Assembly: GCF_000006405.1 (NCBI RefSeq)
Contig: NW_003215766.1
Span: 251,382 to 315,381 of the forward strand
DNA length: 64,000 nt
Origin: Perkinsus marinus ATCC 50983
Lineage: Eukaryota; Perkinsozoa; Perkinsida; Perkinsidae
Reading direction: 5' to 3'
In this document: positions 31,392-47,187 of the stretch, one piece after another
Layout: each line of letters begins with the position of its first letter
How positions within the stretch are numbered: the stretch's first letter is position 1
Made by a program: the position numbers and the translations under genes
The notes under the pieces: generated by a model
Database searches by the model: none
What the model was told of the DNA's origin: nothing
What the model saw: the letters and a program-made list of their open reading frames with translations, nothing else

Positions 31392-33315
31392 TTGAAACCT
31401 ACGTGTCCTCGTATTCCCAAGGACAGAGAGGAGCGGAAGAGGGAAGGAACCGAAGCCATGAGTAACGCGCTTGTGAGCATCGCACGTTGCATTGAATATC
31501 CGTCTCAGGAATGCCGCGGAGGTTGCAGAGGCGGCGGCGAGCCAATCGACTTACGTCTTGTAATAGTCTCTGTCACGTTGGTCCAATGGTGGGGCTTACT
31601 AGGTCGGCCGGACTTTGTCAAGATGGGTCAGCAGCGAGGGAAGACTACCTCCTTTGAAGACTGGTTGAAGATTCAGCGAGAGGTTGAAGCTAGGTAGGTG
31701 CTTCTGAACACTGTATCGCTGTAGTGTAGCGGAGTCACTGCGTGTGTTGGGCGTTTTAGGGAAGCGGAGGAGAGGGCGGCGACAGAAGCTGCTGCTGCAC
31801 TGGAGGCTGCTGCTGCTGAACCGGATTTGGCCCCGCAAAGGCCTCGGTACTACTGCGCAAAGTCTGTGCTGGGGGCTTGCTCCCAAGCAGGGTATTCTCA
31901 TGGCACATTTAGGCGGTCTACTGTTTTTAAGGAGAGCCGGTCTGTCGAAGGATCCGTTGACTTCACGACTCGTCCTTCTGTTGTCAAGCTCCTACGTACT
32001 AGGTTGTGGCAGCCACATCAGGTTGACCAATGTGAGTTAATTCTGAATCGATTTGGCGGGATTGGAAACTCATCCACGATTTGATGTGTTCTGGAACTTT
32101 TATCACGCGGTTGGTTATCATCTGGCTGTCGCGCTTCAGGGTCGATTGAGAAGCGCGAGGAGTCAAGGGAGAGTTCGGAGTCTAGCAGTTCTGAGTCTTC
32201 AACGCAGAGTGTTCGCGTGGCCCCGCGACCGAGGATGCCCCGTCGGGCGGCAGGGCTCATGTAGCGATGCGGAGCGGCCTATGACTATGCGGTGTAAAGC
32301 GTTCGTTGTAGTCTCAGCAAGGAACCCCATCGCTGGTATGTTCGGCCGACGTACGATGTGCTACCGACCGTTTTTATGGATATGGTCACCGAAGAGGAGA
32401 GCCGATTGAGACGACTGGCTAAGGTTAGCAAGGAGGGTGCGCTGTCGTCGCATCGAGCTCATCTGCTGAGCGACTTGGATGGATTTTGTGTCCATCCGGT
32501 GTAGACTTGACCTTTTGTGTACACTGTGAATGAGTAGGATGTCCTCAGAAATACGGCATGAGTATACTCGATGTGGAGAAGGTGAAAGCGGAGCTTGAAA
32601 GCTATGATGTGGACGGCTCGGGTACCATCGACAAGGTGAGCAACAGTCTGCAGTCTCGATGGCCTATTGCTGTACTTACTTGCCAGGGGGAGTTCTATTG
32701 CTTTATTCGGAACATCTTTGGAGCCAAGGACAAGTACGATATCCCCGAGAAAATATTGGAGGTAGCAACTTGTCACTCAACTCGGACTGGTGTATGGGTG
32801 AGATGCACTATCAGGAATTCTGGAAGATGTTGAATGCTGGCGACTCGGGAGAAGTCACCTTGGAACAGTTCCTCGCCTTCTTTTGGAAGTACTTCTGGAC
32901 GAGGGGCTTAGACACTCCCGGAGCTCAGATCAGTATTGTGAGTCCGACTGGTGTTAAATTTGATGGAGTCGCTCTGATTTTGTTCCGATGCTTCTTAGCT
33001 TGATTGTATAGGGCGGGTGCCGACGTGGTCAGAGGAGCGGATCGTGGAGATCGCCTTTGGTGAGGCTAGCTTCTATTTATGCATTGTGCTGTGCATTGAG
33101 AAATGCTGCTCTGACTGCTACTTCAGGCAACTTGCTCCAGACGCTCGCGAGAGGCTTGGAGGTTGAGGACTCCGGGAACGCAGGAGGTAGGCAGCTACTG
33201 TGCGGTTGCTGACGTACTCGTTGTTGAATTCACTCCAGATAAGGAGTGTGTTGAGCCTGAGCCGGCGAGCAAGAAATTGATCAGAGCCGTTCTATTGAGG
33301 ATACTGGGGAAGTGA
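31392..33315 (+). CDS. EF-hand-containing protein (multi-exon, 5' end uncertain)
   Basis: Exons with consistent phases: up to 31693, 31760-32031, 32140-32260, 32318-32498, 32549-32635, 32687 onward, and three short exons to a TGA at 33313-33315. An ATG at 31623 gives MGQQRGKTTSFEDWLKIQRE, but the frame is open back to 31392. Later segments read RPRYYCAKSVLGACSQAGYS and WYVRPTYDVLPTVFMDMVTE. One canonical calcium loop is split over an intron, DVDGSGTIDK then GE (D, D, S, T, D, E at positions 1, 3, 5, 7, 9, 12). A second partial loop is LNAGDSGEVTLEQFLAF. The last exons read PTWSEERIVEIAFGNLLQTL and end KKLIRAVLLRILGK. Overall family not recognised; a calcium-sensing adaptor is inferred. Confidence 0.6.
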
Positions 33316-33840
33316 CTGCGGAGGTACACGTCGTGCGGTTACAGTTTACCATGAGTCTCATTAGCGTGTTGAGAAAACTGTCTTGCGTTGGTTGTGAATA
33401 TATGCTTTGTAGAGGACCCGGGTTCGAATCTTCCATCCGTCATTTCTAACCAAGGGGCTCAGCACTATCACTCGACTGTGAAGGCGAGGGGGCGGCGCTG
33501 TATAGTTGTCACGACTTTGCTGTTCTTGGCATTTGGATTGCCACTCTTAACTCCATCCACTCCTTCGCACCTTCGAGATGCATGTTAACGATGATAAAGT
33601 CGGCGCTCGTTGTGGCGACTTTGCGGATTGCGTTGTAGTTATTGCTGCCGATTGATTGATTGAGAGACTACTGCAGGGTCCACCCTGGGGATGGGCCTCC
33701 TGTCCCGGCAATTGTGCTATACTGACCATCAGAGGGTTAGATGATTGGTCTATAGAACCAGGTTGGTCGTAGAGGCTAGATTGACGTCGCACCGAGAATA
33801 GGGGTGGTCTACAGCTTCTTGGGAATCGGTTGGAGAGAAC

Positions 33841-37488
<3,648 letters not shown>

Positions 37489-37859
37489 GTCAATGTCGTG
37501 TGGTAATATCATTCCATTCAGAGTGATAATATTTTGCGATCATACTTCATGTTTCTTCTTTTCAGGGTAATGTTGAAATATCTTCGATTCAACGTTTTCA
37601 GAGCTGTGTCGTATGCGGCTGGTCCCCAGTAGTGAACATCTACTTGGACAGAAATGCAGCTGAGTCGTGGCATGTTCGATGTTCTCGAGATGTCTACTTG
37701 ATACTGACGTATTTTTGCTGGTCCTGGCGTCGCGTTCGTCTCAATGATGATAGGTATTGGAGGATGTTACTCTGTAGTTACCACCGTTCGGCCCTTCACC
37801 GGTACCTAGCGTACCAGGTTCCATATTCAGTTCGCTCATTGCTGACATTCATTTAAAAC
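37489..37859. other. Intergenic region before the DJ-1 gene
   Basis: A 74-codon frame at 37632-37856 has no motif and I do not call it. Nothing else seen. Confidence 0.5.
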
Positions 37860-38780
37860 ATGCCTTCTGCGTTGGTTGCGGTTGCTAACGGCTCAGAAGA
37901 GATCGAGTTCAACGCTACAGTCGATGTGCTGGTAAGAGGGGGGAGGTATCGGGCAGGATCACAGCCTCAGCTCGCCCGTTCTACCACCTCCAATCGCGCG
38001 TGTATGCCAGGCCCGAGGTGGCTGTGATGTCACAGTAGCTTGTCCTGGACACGACTGCAACGTGAAGCTGAGTAGGGGCGTATGTGTCATGGCGGACATG
38101 ACTCTCGAGCAGGTGGGGTATCTCATCAGCTCCTCCCTTGGTGTCGGATGGTCCGTCACCTCAGGCCTCTGGCATGCAGTTCGATATGATCGCTTGCCCC
38201 GGTGGTATGCCTGGTGCTAAGCACCTTGGAAGCGATGCTTTCCTTTCTAAGATGCTCAAGGTAACCCATCGCAGGTCTACTGGGCAATAAGCTAAGTATA
38301 TCGTCAGAATCAACACAAGAAGGGGAAGTGGGTAGCTGCCATATGTGCCTCTCCGGCTGTTGTCCTCGCGCCTAACGGTATCTTAGACGACGTAATTGTT
38401 AGGCTCGGTCACAGACTCTGGGGTGTCATTGATATCCCCAGGTTGAGCAGTGCACATGCTACGACGCGCCCGTGTTCCGCGATGTCATCGTGAAGAAGCT
38501 CAGTCCCGAGCGCGTAGTTGTCTCGAACAAGGTGAGCAGTCCGCCCAATTGGCCTCACTTGAGCTGTATATCTTTTGTTCAGGTCATCACTAGCATCGGA
38601 CCAGGTTCCGCCATCGAGTTCGGTCTAGAGTGCGTGGCTCAGCTCCAGGGTCGTGACAAGGCGGTAAGTGCTCGGCATAGGGTTATGTTTCCATTGAATG
38701 GTTCATAGGTATCTGTTGCTAAGGCTTTGCTCGTGACTCCGGATGTTGTTCAGCGTCTACAGGCTGCTGGGAAGAACTAG
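37860..38780 (+). CDS. DJ-1/PfpI family protein (PARK7-like)
   Basis: DJ-1 proteins protect against oxidative and glyoxal damage. Seven exons join in frame, from the ATG at 37860 to the TAG at 38778-38780. They read MPSALVAVANGSEEIEFNAT, RGGCDVTVACPGHDCNVKLS, FDMIACPGGMPGAKHLG, WVAAICASPAVVLAPNGILD, VITSIGPGSAIEFGLECVAQ and KALLVTPDVVQRL. The conserved Glu (GSEEIE) and the nucleophilic Cys in AAICASP are both present, as is the T/S-x-GPGxAxEF end motif. Length, about 178 residues, fits the family. Introns are 45-110 nt. Confidence 0.9.
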
Positions 38781-39864
38781 GGAAGGAGGCCTCTAATCTC
38801 CACCGACTTGTGCGGACCTCAGCGAATCTTATATTGCTTATGCGATTCAAATTTTATCATTCCATGAATTGTGTTGAGTTGATTCCGTTATGGCTTCATG
38901 CCCCTGTAACTCCAGCATCCAGCTGACTCTCTCGTGAACAACAAAGTTGCTACTTGAATGTGTGTAGGTACAGCGTTGAAACCCGAAAATAGAATAGAAA
39001 AGAAGATATGGCGGAGATTGATATCTGACGATTGTCTTTTATTCATGCCTCAATTGACCAGCCAATATCGTTTCTTCATCGGGTCGCACCGCAAGGTTAG
39101 ATCAAATTGGGGAGCGAAAACCATGAGATCCGAGCTTCCAATCTTCTTCTGATGAGCAGACCAGGACTGTCCCAAAGAACTCCGGCGAATTGTCACGAAG
39201 TTTATGGTACTTCCCTAGTATAAGTTAGTACGTCGAGGCTAAGAATTTTAACCACTTTTCGACTTCTCACTAACTCCGAAGAGTAAGGCCCTGAAATTTT
39301 GGAGGTTATATCATGTGGAGCATTAGAGCACACCTCCTTGAGCTGCCCTCCTTGAGGGGACTGTGTACGAGAGATATGCTAAGGATTTGTGGAGGGGTGT
39401 GGAAGTGGTTATTCTCGAAGTGTTATAGAGCGGAAGAAGCGGGAACTCCATGGAGCTCCAGAACAATAGTGAGCGGCTGACCTTCGTGAATTTTTAGTGA
39501 GCTAGCTGTGAGGGGCTAGCCTCAGTCTGTATCAGTCTGCTATGAGTGGCTGGCCAGGCCAGCCTGGCAATTTTTTGCTCGTGTGGGCGGTTCAGACATT
39601 GTTGCCGATTGCTCAGTTTCTCGCTCCTGATAAACAATGTGCCCACTCGTCGTCAGCGCGCAAAGCATAAAACTATGTAAGGTTCATAAGTAACAAGCTG
39701 GGAGTCATAACTTTAGACTTTTTCAACAAATTTAGGTGAGTATGGATAAACCAAGCAGGTGGGTGCTTAGGTTACCACAGGTGCTTGGAGTTACAGATAA
39801 AGCTCGGATTTGCACGCCCTGTATCGATTTACAGCGTGAGCTTGGGAATCCCAAGTTGGGATTG
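38781..39864. other. Intergenic region with scattered palindromes
   Basis: No gene supported. A perfect 8-bp palindrome with one central base lies at 39548-39564 (GGCTGGCC-A-GGCCAGCC). A near-palindrome GGAACTCCATGGAGCTCC lies near 39444. Confidence 0.55.
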
Positions 39865-41444
39865 GCCATGGTAGCCTCGTTCATGTTCACTCTTCGTGTC
39901 GAAGGTGCACCGCTCTTTTATGCGAAGTTGAATTCTTAGGACGAACTGCGTCAATCTGACCACATTGTTGACCATGGATATAGTTATGCACTTGAATTGC
40001 TGAAGTAGAAGGCGATCCCCTCGACCCGTTCAGTATGATCATTTACCATGCGGATACTGTAACGCAGAGCAGGTAAGTAGTTCAGTTACGGTGATTTAGA
40101 TAAATAATCTTTTGAAAATTTTAATATTACCAGAGATGCGAACGCATAAAACGTACCGATGCATGATGAAAGCTGCACTCACGGTTCGTAAGATGATCCT
40201 ACTCCTTAACGATCGAAACTCATGTATCAAAAACATCAACGGAAAGATAATCGAATATCTGACAAGCGACTTGATAGTGTAAACCACTGGGATTGAGTAA
40301 CCAGTGATTTGATGTCGCAAAGACACGTGGCGGGGAATGTGTCCGGATAGGCTAAACGCCGAGGGGAAGATAATAAAATCACACGGTTACCGCACCACGG
40401 CATCCAACATGATCACGTAGTGACGACATCGTTCGAAGAAGAACGCCCGAGGCAGAGTGTCGAGACACGAGCTTCGGGAACGATCTGCAACCGTTCGATA
40501 TCACCGAAGCAGAGTGAACCATGGGATTCGGATCGGGATTAGGAAAATACTGACGATTCAAAATTATCTGCCAACCATTGGCGCATTGCCTTCCAGCGAC
40601 TGACAGAAAAATGACCTAGTTCTATATCGTAATTGTTAGGTTGCGCGAGGGGAGAGGGAAAGTTTTCCACACGTGCACGTCCCTAATAGTGAAGCCAAAA
40701 AGATGTACGTCCGAACTGACGCAGATCTTAATCTCGAGCGGATCCGTGGGGAATTCGCGATCAACGAATAAAGGCCCAGCAGTGATGAGGTCGCCGTTCG
40801 AAACAACCCTATTGATAGCAGCGCTTCCCGCTAAGTTGAGAGTCGGGAGGATCAACTGACCTAGAAACCACTGACGACGACCACTCGTTACGTAAACTGG
40901 AGTGGGCAGCAACATAAGAACGGCAGGGAATTGAACGCCAGACACTTCGATAGACGATCGGGATTCATAGCATTTGTATTCAGGTCCTAGGGCAAGGCAT
41001 GGGGCCTCCCTGCCGATGTGTAGATCTCGAATCGACCATGTAGACTGCTCGACCGTCATTCTGGCTATATAAGGAACCGCGACGAACTGTAAGAGAAGTC
41101 TGGCTACCATCACCAGACAGGAAATTGTCCATATGAAGGAGCCAATCGGAAGACGACAAAATAATGATGACTGCTTCTTCTTGTGTAAAGGGACTGGTCG
41201 CATTCAAAGCCAGACTGAAGCAAAGCTCCTTGAATCAGTGCCCGAGTTCGCTAGGCTGAAGGAGGGGTGGTCACTGGCCACTGGCCAGTAGTAGCAAGGG
41301 GAGTTCACGCGTGAAAGTTGTGAGTTCCCGCACAAAGCCGTCTGGCACACGCGTCCCGAGGGTGATGGCATCCACAACCGTTGGCCTTCTGAGCAGTCAG
41401 GCTGGAGGTGCAGTAATAGATCGCTTCACTCCCAATTGAACGGG
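39865..41444. repeat. Tandem duplication, unit 1
   Basis: Unit 1 aligns with unit 2 (about 41445-42787) along nearly its full length, at roughly 85-90% identity by eye. Shared landmarks include GAAGGTGCACCGCTCTT at 39901 versus 41480, the block GGATACTGTAACGCAGAGCA near 40053 versus 41631, and GGCAAGGCATGG near 40991 versus 42333. Both units end in CAATTGAACGG. Unit 1 carries about 237 bases (around 40540-40776) missing from unit 2. Confidence 0.85.
40622..41203 (-). CDS. Hypothetical protein in duplication unit 1
   Basis: Uninterrupted 193-codon frame with ATG at 41203. After MRPVPLHKKKQSSLFCR comes a hydrophobic run (IGSFIWTISCLVMVARLLL, then QFVAV) that could be a signal anchor, followed by a region of beta-strand character (VQFPAVLMLLPTPVYVTSG). 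The frame is partly retained but broken in unit 2. Family not recognised. The C-terminal third overlaps the segment present only in unit 1. Confidence 0.45.
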   Translation of the reverse strand: MRPVPLHKKKQSSLFCRLPIGSFIWTISCLVMVARLLLQFVAVPYIARMTVEQSTWSIRDLHIGREAPCLALGPEYKCYESRSSIEVSGVQFPAVLMLLPTPVYVTSGRRQWFLGQLILPTLNLAGSAAINRVVSNGDLITAGPLFVDREFPTDPLEIKICVSSDVHLFGFTIRDVHVWKTFPLPSRNLTITI

Positions 41445-42787
41445 GCGGGATTGCCTCGTATATTCATACTCTTCGTGCCGAAGGTGCACCGCTCTTCTAT
41501 GCGAAGTCGAAATCTTAGGACGAGCTGCGTCAATCGGACCACATGGTTGACCATTGATATAGTTATGCACTTGAATTGCTGGAGTAGAAGGCGATCCCCT
41601 CGACCCGTTCAGTATGATCATTTACCATGCGGATACTGTAACGCAGAGCAGGTAAGTAGTTCAGTTACGGTGATTTAGATGAATAATCCTTTGAAATTTC
41701 AAATATTACCAGAGATGCGAACGCATAAAACATACCGATGCATGATGAAAGCTGCACTCACAGTTCGTCAGATAATCCTACCCCATAACGATTAAAAGTA
41801 TCAAAAATATCAACGGAAAGATACTTGAGTATCTGACAAGCGACTTAATAGTAAAAACCACTGGGATTGAGTAATCCTAACCAGCGATTTACGTCGCAAA
41901 GGCACGTGGCGGGGAATGGTGCCTGGATAAGTTGAACGCCGAGGGGAAGATAATAAAATCACACGGTTACCGCAGCACGGCATCCAGCATGATCACGTAG
42001 TGACGACATCGTTCGAAGACGAACGCCCGAGGAGTGGAGACATATCGAGATACAAGCCTTCGGAACGATCTGCAACCGTGTGATATCACCGACGGAGAGT
42101 GAACCATGGGGTTCGAACCGGGATTAATGAGGCCGCCGTTCGAGACAACCCTATTGATAGAACCGTTTCTCGCTAAGCTGAGAGTCGGAAGGATCAACTG
42201 ACCTAGAAACCACTGACGACAACCACTCTTTACGTAAACTGAGGTGGGCTGCAACGTGAAAACCGCAGGGAATTGAACGGCAGACACCTCGATAGACGAT
42301 CGGCCTTCATAGCATTTGTATTCTGGTCCTAGGGCAAGGCATGGAGTCTCCCCTCCCCCTGATGTGCACGTCTCGAATTGACCATGTAGACTGCTCGACC
42401 GTCATTCTGGCTAGACAGGGAACTGCGACGAACTGTAAGAGAAGTCTGGCTACCATCACCAGACAGGAAATCGTCCACATGAAGGAGCCAATCGGAAGAC
42501 GACACCATAATGATGGCTGCTTCTCCTCGTATGACGCGGCTGTTCGCATTCAAATCCGGACTGAAACAAAGCTCCATAAATTAGTGCCCGAGTTCGCTAG
42601 GCTGGGAGTGTGGCCAGTGACGGTGAGAGGAGTTCACGCGTAGGAGTTGTGAGTTGTCGCACAAAGCTGTTGGGCCCGCGCGTGCCGAGGTTGAGGGCAT
42701 CCACGATTGTGCGCCGTGCGAGCAGTCATCCTGGGAGAGCACTCATCCTGGGAGAGCAGTCGTAGGTCGCTCAGTTTCAATTGAACG
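41445..42787. repeat. Tandem duplication, unit 2
   Basis: Second, shorter copy of the unit at 39865-41444. It lacks about 237 bases between GGGATTA and ATGAGGNCGCCG (junction near 42126) and differs by many substitutions and small indels. Confidence 0.85.
41967..42549 (-). pseudogene. Decayed copy of the unit-1 ORF
   Basis: From the ATG at 42549 the start resembles the unit-1 protein (CRLPIGSFMWTISCLVMVAR versus FIWTISC in unit 1). A 4-base net insertion near 42345-42362, in a C-rich run, then shifts the frame. The remainder continues in another frame (SAVQFPAVFTLQPTSVYVKS) and runs across the 237-base deletion into unrelated sequence. The break argues that this copy is no longer made as a full protein. 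Confidence 0.6.
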
Positions 42788-43199
42788 GATTGTCGATCAA
42801 TTTTGATGATCTTTTCCACACTCCTGAGTGGAATCAGCGATATTATACGTCCGCTGAACACTCTGGTCACGCTTTACAGTTTAACGGAACTTCAATGATG
42901 CAGATGTTGAGGCTATGAACAATTTTCGGCCATGCTCCGACTTGATGTTATATCTGCGGCTAAGTTATCGACTGGGCCGCTTAGCCTGGCTGCAGTTGCT
43001 TCTCATCACTGCTCAGTTTGGGTGGAATCAACAATCTCTTTTATGGCACGGGTGTTGTTTGGTGACGCTTCTTGGATTGAACTAAGAAAGCCATCTACTA
43101 GAGGGGGAATCCTAAGATTGATGACTTTTATTTTACTATCGCTGGTTTCCACTGGTAAACTAGCATTAACAAATAAGGTTGCGATATTGCTGGACTGTT
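42788..43199. other. Spacer after the duplication
   Basis: An open frame with ATG at 42932 (MLRLDVISAAKLSTGPLSLA) runs 89 codons and has a hydrophobic end; no family or intron link found, so it stays uncalled. It might hold the missing 5' exon of the coiled-coil gene that follows. Confidence 0.35.
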
Positions 43200-44140
43200 A
43201 AGTCGAAAAGTGGTCGAGGCGGAGTATCGCGCGGAGGGTCCTGCCACGAAGGAGTGGGATGAAAACAAAACACGACTCACTGGGGGAATTGCGGATCTAC
43301 AGAGGAAGGCCGCTAACCAGGACAACTCAATGCGGCTCGGAAAGAGCGAGAAAGCATGGCGATGGGGTTGGTCTACACGCTTTACAATCTGTATGGGAAA
43401 TCTAGAGAAGACGCTGGAAGTTCCAATGGAAAGTTCAAGCTGACGAGTACAAGGTTGATCTGTGCTGAACGGAAACAGATGGCCGGAAAGACATAGTGAA
43501 TTTATCTGAGAACTAACTGTGACGAATTTGCATTCAGCCAATCGCCCATGGAAGGTGGAGGCGCAGGGCTACGACGGAAGTAAAGAAGGAAGTGGCGAGG
43601 AGCTAGAGCAACTAAGGTTGGTCGTTTGTCCTGTCAAGAGCATTCCTGACTTGTGGCCAGAAGAGCAAAGAATCTTCTGGATGCGGAATTGTCCGCAGTG
43701 GATGCGAATGCGCAGGAAAAACTTGAGCAGGAACGCTGTTCTCGCTGTCAGGTGAGATCAAGACACTTTCCTTTCGGTGCTGTATGATTCCACAGGATTC
43801 ATCGATCATGTCGAGTGTCTGTGAAAAAATATGCGAATTGTAGATGAGGAGCGATGAGGCTATACGCACGTTGGAAGACAGAGTGCGAAGAAGGCAGAAG
43901 AGGAAGGACAAAGTGGTTGAGGGGCTCAAACCGAAACTGTCCAAAAACGGAGTCTTAGCTGAGGAGCTCGGAGGAATCATCTCACGACAACGAGAGGAGA
44001 TACGATCATTGCCGATATCCGGCATGGACTCGAGACTGTCTCGTAAAGTGAAACCATCACATCTGTCTCACTGGGATGGATCTGATGCATCGGTGTGGTG
44101 TCGGGTTCAAGGAAATACAAAAGGGAAAGAAAATCATTGA
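43200..44140 (+). CDS. Coiled-coil protein, 5' end missing
   Basis: Exons read EYRAEGPATKEWDENKTRLT then GGIADLQRKAANQDNSM; after a poorly resolved stretch, GYDGSKEGSGEELEQL joins through a 44-nt intron in phase to RRAKNLLDAELSAVDANAQE. A further intron joins to MRSDEAIRTLEDRVRRRQKR, ending in NTKGKENH at a stop at 44138-44140. Heptad-like charge patterns and the lack of other motifs indicate a coiled coil, possibly cytoskeletal. No ATG begins the first frame seen; a start exon lies upstream or was missed. Confidence 0.5.
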
Positions 44141-44410
44141 CACTCCTGCGTCAGAGGTTTTCCTTGATGCCCTGATTCCTAACTGATGAACGCGAGGACC
44201 TATTGGTCTCGAAGCGACCTAGAAAGAGGCTTACTTCCAAACTTGACAGGAGAAATACGCAGGCGCCATGATTAACAGAAAGAGGCGATTTTACTATTGT
44301 GTGAGAGGATGGTGCGTTCAGTGTTTTGATCGAAGTACTGGTGTGTCCCACTATCAAGGAAAACTCAAGGAATCATGTGTCCATGAAACTACTGTCAAAT
44401 AGCTGCATAT

Positions 44411-46755
44411 CTACCAGTATCCACCTGTAGTCTCATTAAAATTGAATTTAACGTGCAAAATGTATCTCATTCGTACCTAGAGTAACGGTATGTTACTGTC
44501 GGCGGATTAGCCAGACGAACGGTAGCAACCGTAAAATGACCAGAGCGAATCACCTGTGCTGTATTGTAGACGATGAATTCGTTGTAGAGAAGAGATGCAG
44601 CTTCTCCTTCTATGTCGGCTTCCACATTCACTAGTTCAGTGGCGTCAATAAGGGGGCCCATGGGGACGCTCACCTCAGACGATGACGGTAGCTGATTGAC
44701 AAAATGACTAACACGAATGGCACCACTATTGCTGTGGTCCCACCTTGGTCTCTCGAGCGGCATCCGGAGCCGACTTCCCCATTCCCCACGTGCTGTGTGC
44801 CTTAGCCTTCCGGCAAGACTTCTTAGCCTCATATTCTGCTGCCACTCGTTTGTACTGATCGCCTGCAGAACCTCTCACGATGAAGCTACGGACAAGATGC
44901 CGAAAGCTCACCCAACGCCACTTCGCAGAGCACAAGTACACCATACGGGGACTCCTTGTTGGCGAAACAGTAGTTGGCTGATTTCGAAGAACAATCTGAA
45001 TGCAAACGCACAAGCAGATATTGTTGACTACATCAAACGACACCTGCAAAGTAAAGGCCCTTGCCGAACATATAGCCAGTAACGGGTGCCTCCTTGGGCG
45101 CTATCTTGAGGCCCTTGCTGAGGATCGACACCCAGTTGGTAAGACGACTCCCGTGCCAAAGGAGCCTACGGTTGTGCGAACAGACCGGGTAACTGAATAA
45201 TAGCATGTACACGATGATCTGAGGGTTCGACCGAGCACCTGTCGAATCGGGCCCACTCCTCCTCTCGTCTGACTTCTAGCAGCGATACGATCTCCAGGCT
45301 GTAACCATCGTGAGTGGGAGCATGAGTCGTTACCATACACTCTTTAATGACATCGAAGGTGGGACTAAAACCCCGCCTGTAATCAACGAGGGCAGCACCA
45401 TCGGGTACCTCTCGGTTGGGACCACATCGAGCGTAACACCAAGGGCGTCGAACTGGCGATCCAGCACGTGGCCATGCCCAGTCGCTGCTCTATCGCGTGC
45501 ATCAGTGAAGTCCACGATGGATAGAAGGTCCGTCACATCGTCCACCTGGCAGCACTCGAGTGACTGTCAAAGGAGCCCCCGACTTACCGCTTTTTCGACT
45601 TTCTTCAAAGTGTTCAACTTCGCCTTGGCCGCTGCAGCCGTACTCTTGGATATCGTGTGCGGCACCAAGGAGTAAAACCTGCGACCAACAGCAAGTCCCC
45701 ACCAAAATGCACGCCCTGACCCACCGATTCGTCGCGTCTCGGATCCTGAGGTCAAAGCCGTGAGTGGCGCGCTTGGTCGCCTCGTCCAAGCGTAGCAAAC
45801 TCGACAGCTCAGAGAGGACCTGAGTGACCAGCAGTGACATTTCCGATGGGATGAGCATCACCTCGAGACCGCGTCTGAGCTGTGCAGCACTGAGGGCTCC
45901 GAGGGGCATCTTCCTCATGTCGATATGCAGCACCTTGGACATGTGCTCCTCGATGACCTTCTCGTCGAATATCAACGACACGAACGACCTCACAGCCGGA
46001 ACCAGTGTGCATAGTACACCAGCCTTGTCATCTGATATCAGGCCGCCTCAGCAGTGACCAGCAATGGGACTTACGTTCCTCAGCGACGGCTTGGGTGGTT
46101 CTACGCTTGCTCGAGTCCGAGGTAGTCCCCATGATCTCTACCATGTTGTATCTACATGGGCATGCTCGGAATCGTCAGATTCAAAGACAACCACCCTACC
46201 TCCCAGGTCGCTGCTCAAAGCTGTCGCGCTCTCGCCAGTCGGTACCAGTGAGCTCAGTGAACTTCGTCAGGAATGTGTCGATGGCCTAATGAACGATTAC
46301 GTTTTATGTAGAACTCTATCAAGGGAACCGACCTCCTGCCGAGCCGCCTTGCCCGAACCACATCGAACCGTCATAGCGTCATTGGCCTTGCTGTCGCTAC
46401 CACCTACTCGTCCCCACTTCCGTAGAACAGCGTAGCGATTGCGAGACGACCCATGCACGAGGACCTGGCGAGACAAATTTCTCTCACAGCAAACGATCCC
46501 AAAGGGCCACCTGAATCTTATAGAACTTATTGACGTTAGTCGAGGTGTCTGTCTTGGTGCACATAACATGGTACACATTGTTCGCATTATCAACGTAGAC
46601 CTGGCAGGCTACCCTCACCGAAACAACAGCTGTAGAAGAGTTCCCACTTGAGCATCCCGGCCGACCGCCGCATCCACGTCCTCATCAACCTCGAGCGCCG
46701 GGCTGCCCTCCTCTGGCGGCAAGCGGCGCTTCTTCCCTACAACAGTGATCATCAT
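44411..46755 (-). CDS. Poly(ADP-ribose) polymerase, WGR + regulatory + catalytic domains
   Basis: Transfers ADP-ribose from NAD to proteins, usually at DNA breaks. From the ATG at 46755: a basic [11 protein letters not shown], then the WGR domain split by introns ([38 protein letters not shown]). The helical regulatory domain has [20 protein letters not shown]. The catalytic fold has [55 protein letters not shown] and [13 protein letters not shown], giving the H-Y-E triad of polymerising PARPs. The last exon [20 protein letters not shown] ends at a TAG at 44411-44413. On its own this is PARP2-like. Directly upstream on the same strand lies a gene with the N-terminal domains of PARP1, so the two may be one PARP1-type gene (see findings). 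Confidence 0.88.
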
Positions 46756-47187
46756 CACCCAGCGAGGGAGGATATCATATTTCTTGAAGATAACATTTTA
46801 AAAAAAATAGTTTTTTTTAAATGATCGTAATTTTCATTTAAAGTATTTGCAAATTGAAAATATGCACATGGTCAACTACATGTGTGCTTATTCGTCTCTG
46901 AACATTTCCACTCGAACTCGTATGTAAACTCCTATAATTAGTGACGAAACCCCTGAGATCAGCTGAGGAGACAAAACATATATTCCAACACTGTCATCCA
47001 GTGTTGGAATATATGCTCTTTTTCCCCAGCTGAGCTCAGGAGTTTTCTCACTAATAGTAGGGATTTACATACAAATTTGGGTAGGAGTGCAGAAATCAAC
47101 AACAGTCTCCCAAAATTCCCTCAAATTTTCCATATTGTCACCGACATATGGAGCTGACCATTTGCATATCTTCCCAAACTGCTGGCA
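46756..47187. repeat. Foldback element and dispersed repeat copy B between the two PARP models
   Basis: Arms at about 46918-46993 and 46999-47072 form an inverted repeat: the inner 17 bp (46977-46993 / 46999-47015) pair perfectly around TCATC, and the outer parts pair with mismatches (GTATGTAAA at one end, TTTACATAC at the other). From about 47025 the sequence is related to 13592-13740 (copy A). A T/A-rich block (TTTTAAAAAAAATAGTTTTTTTTAAA-like) lies near 46798-46821. Confidence 0.8.

Noticed and set aside
33415-33455. tRNA-like B box (GGTTCGAATC) after the EF-hand gene
   Set aside because: No matching A box, acceptor stem or anticodon arm could be built around it, so it is a chance match.
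44467-44832. PARP frame read through to a stop at 44467
   Set aside because: A 70-base intron from GTGATTCG to CTCTAG removes that stop and restores the conserved QVRMRY end, so the true stop is at 44411.
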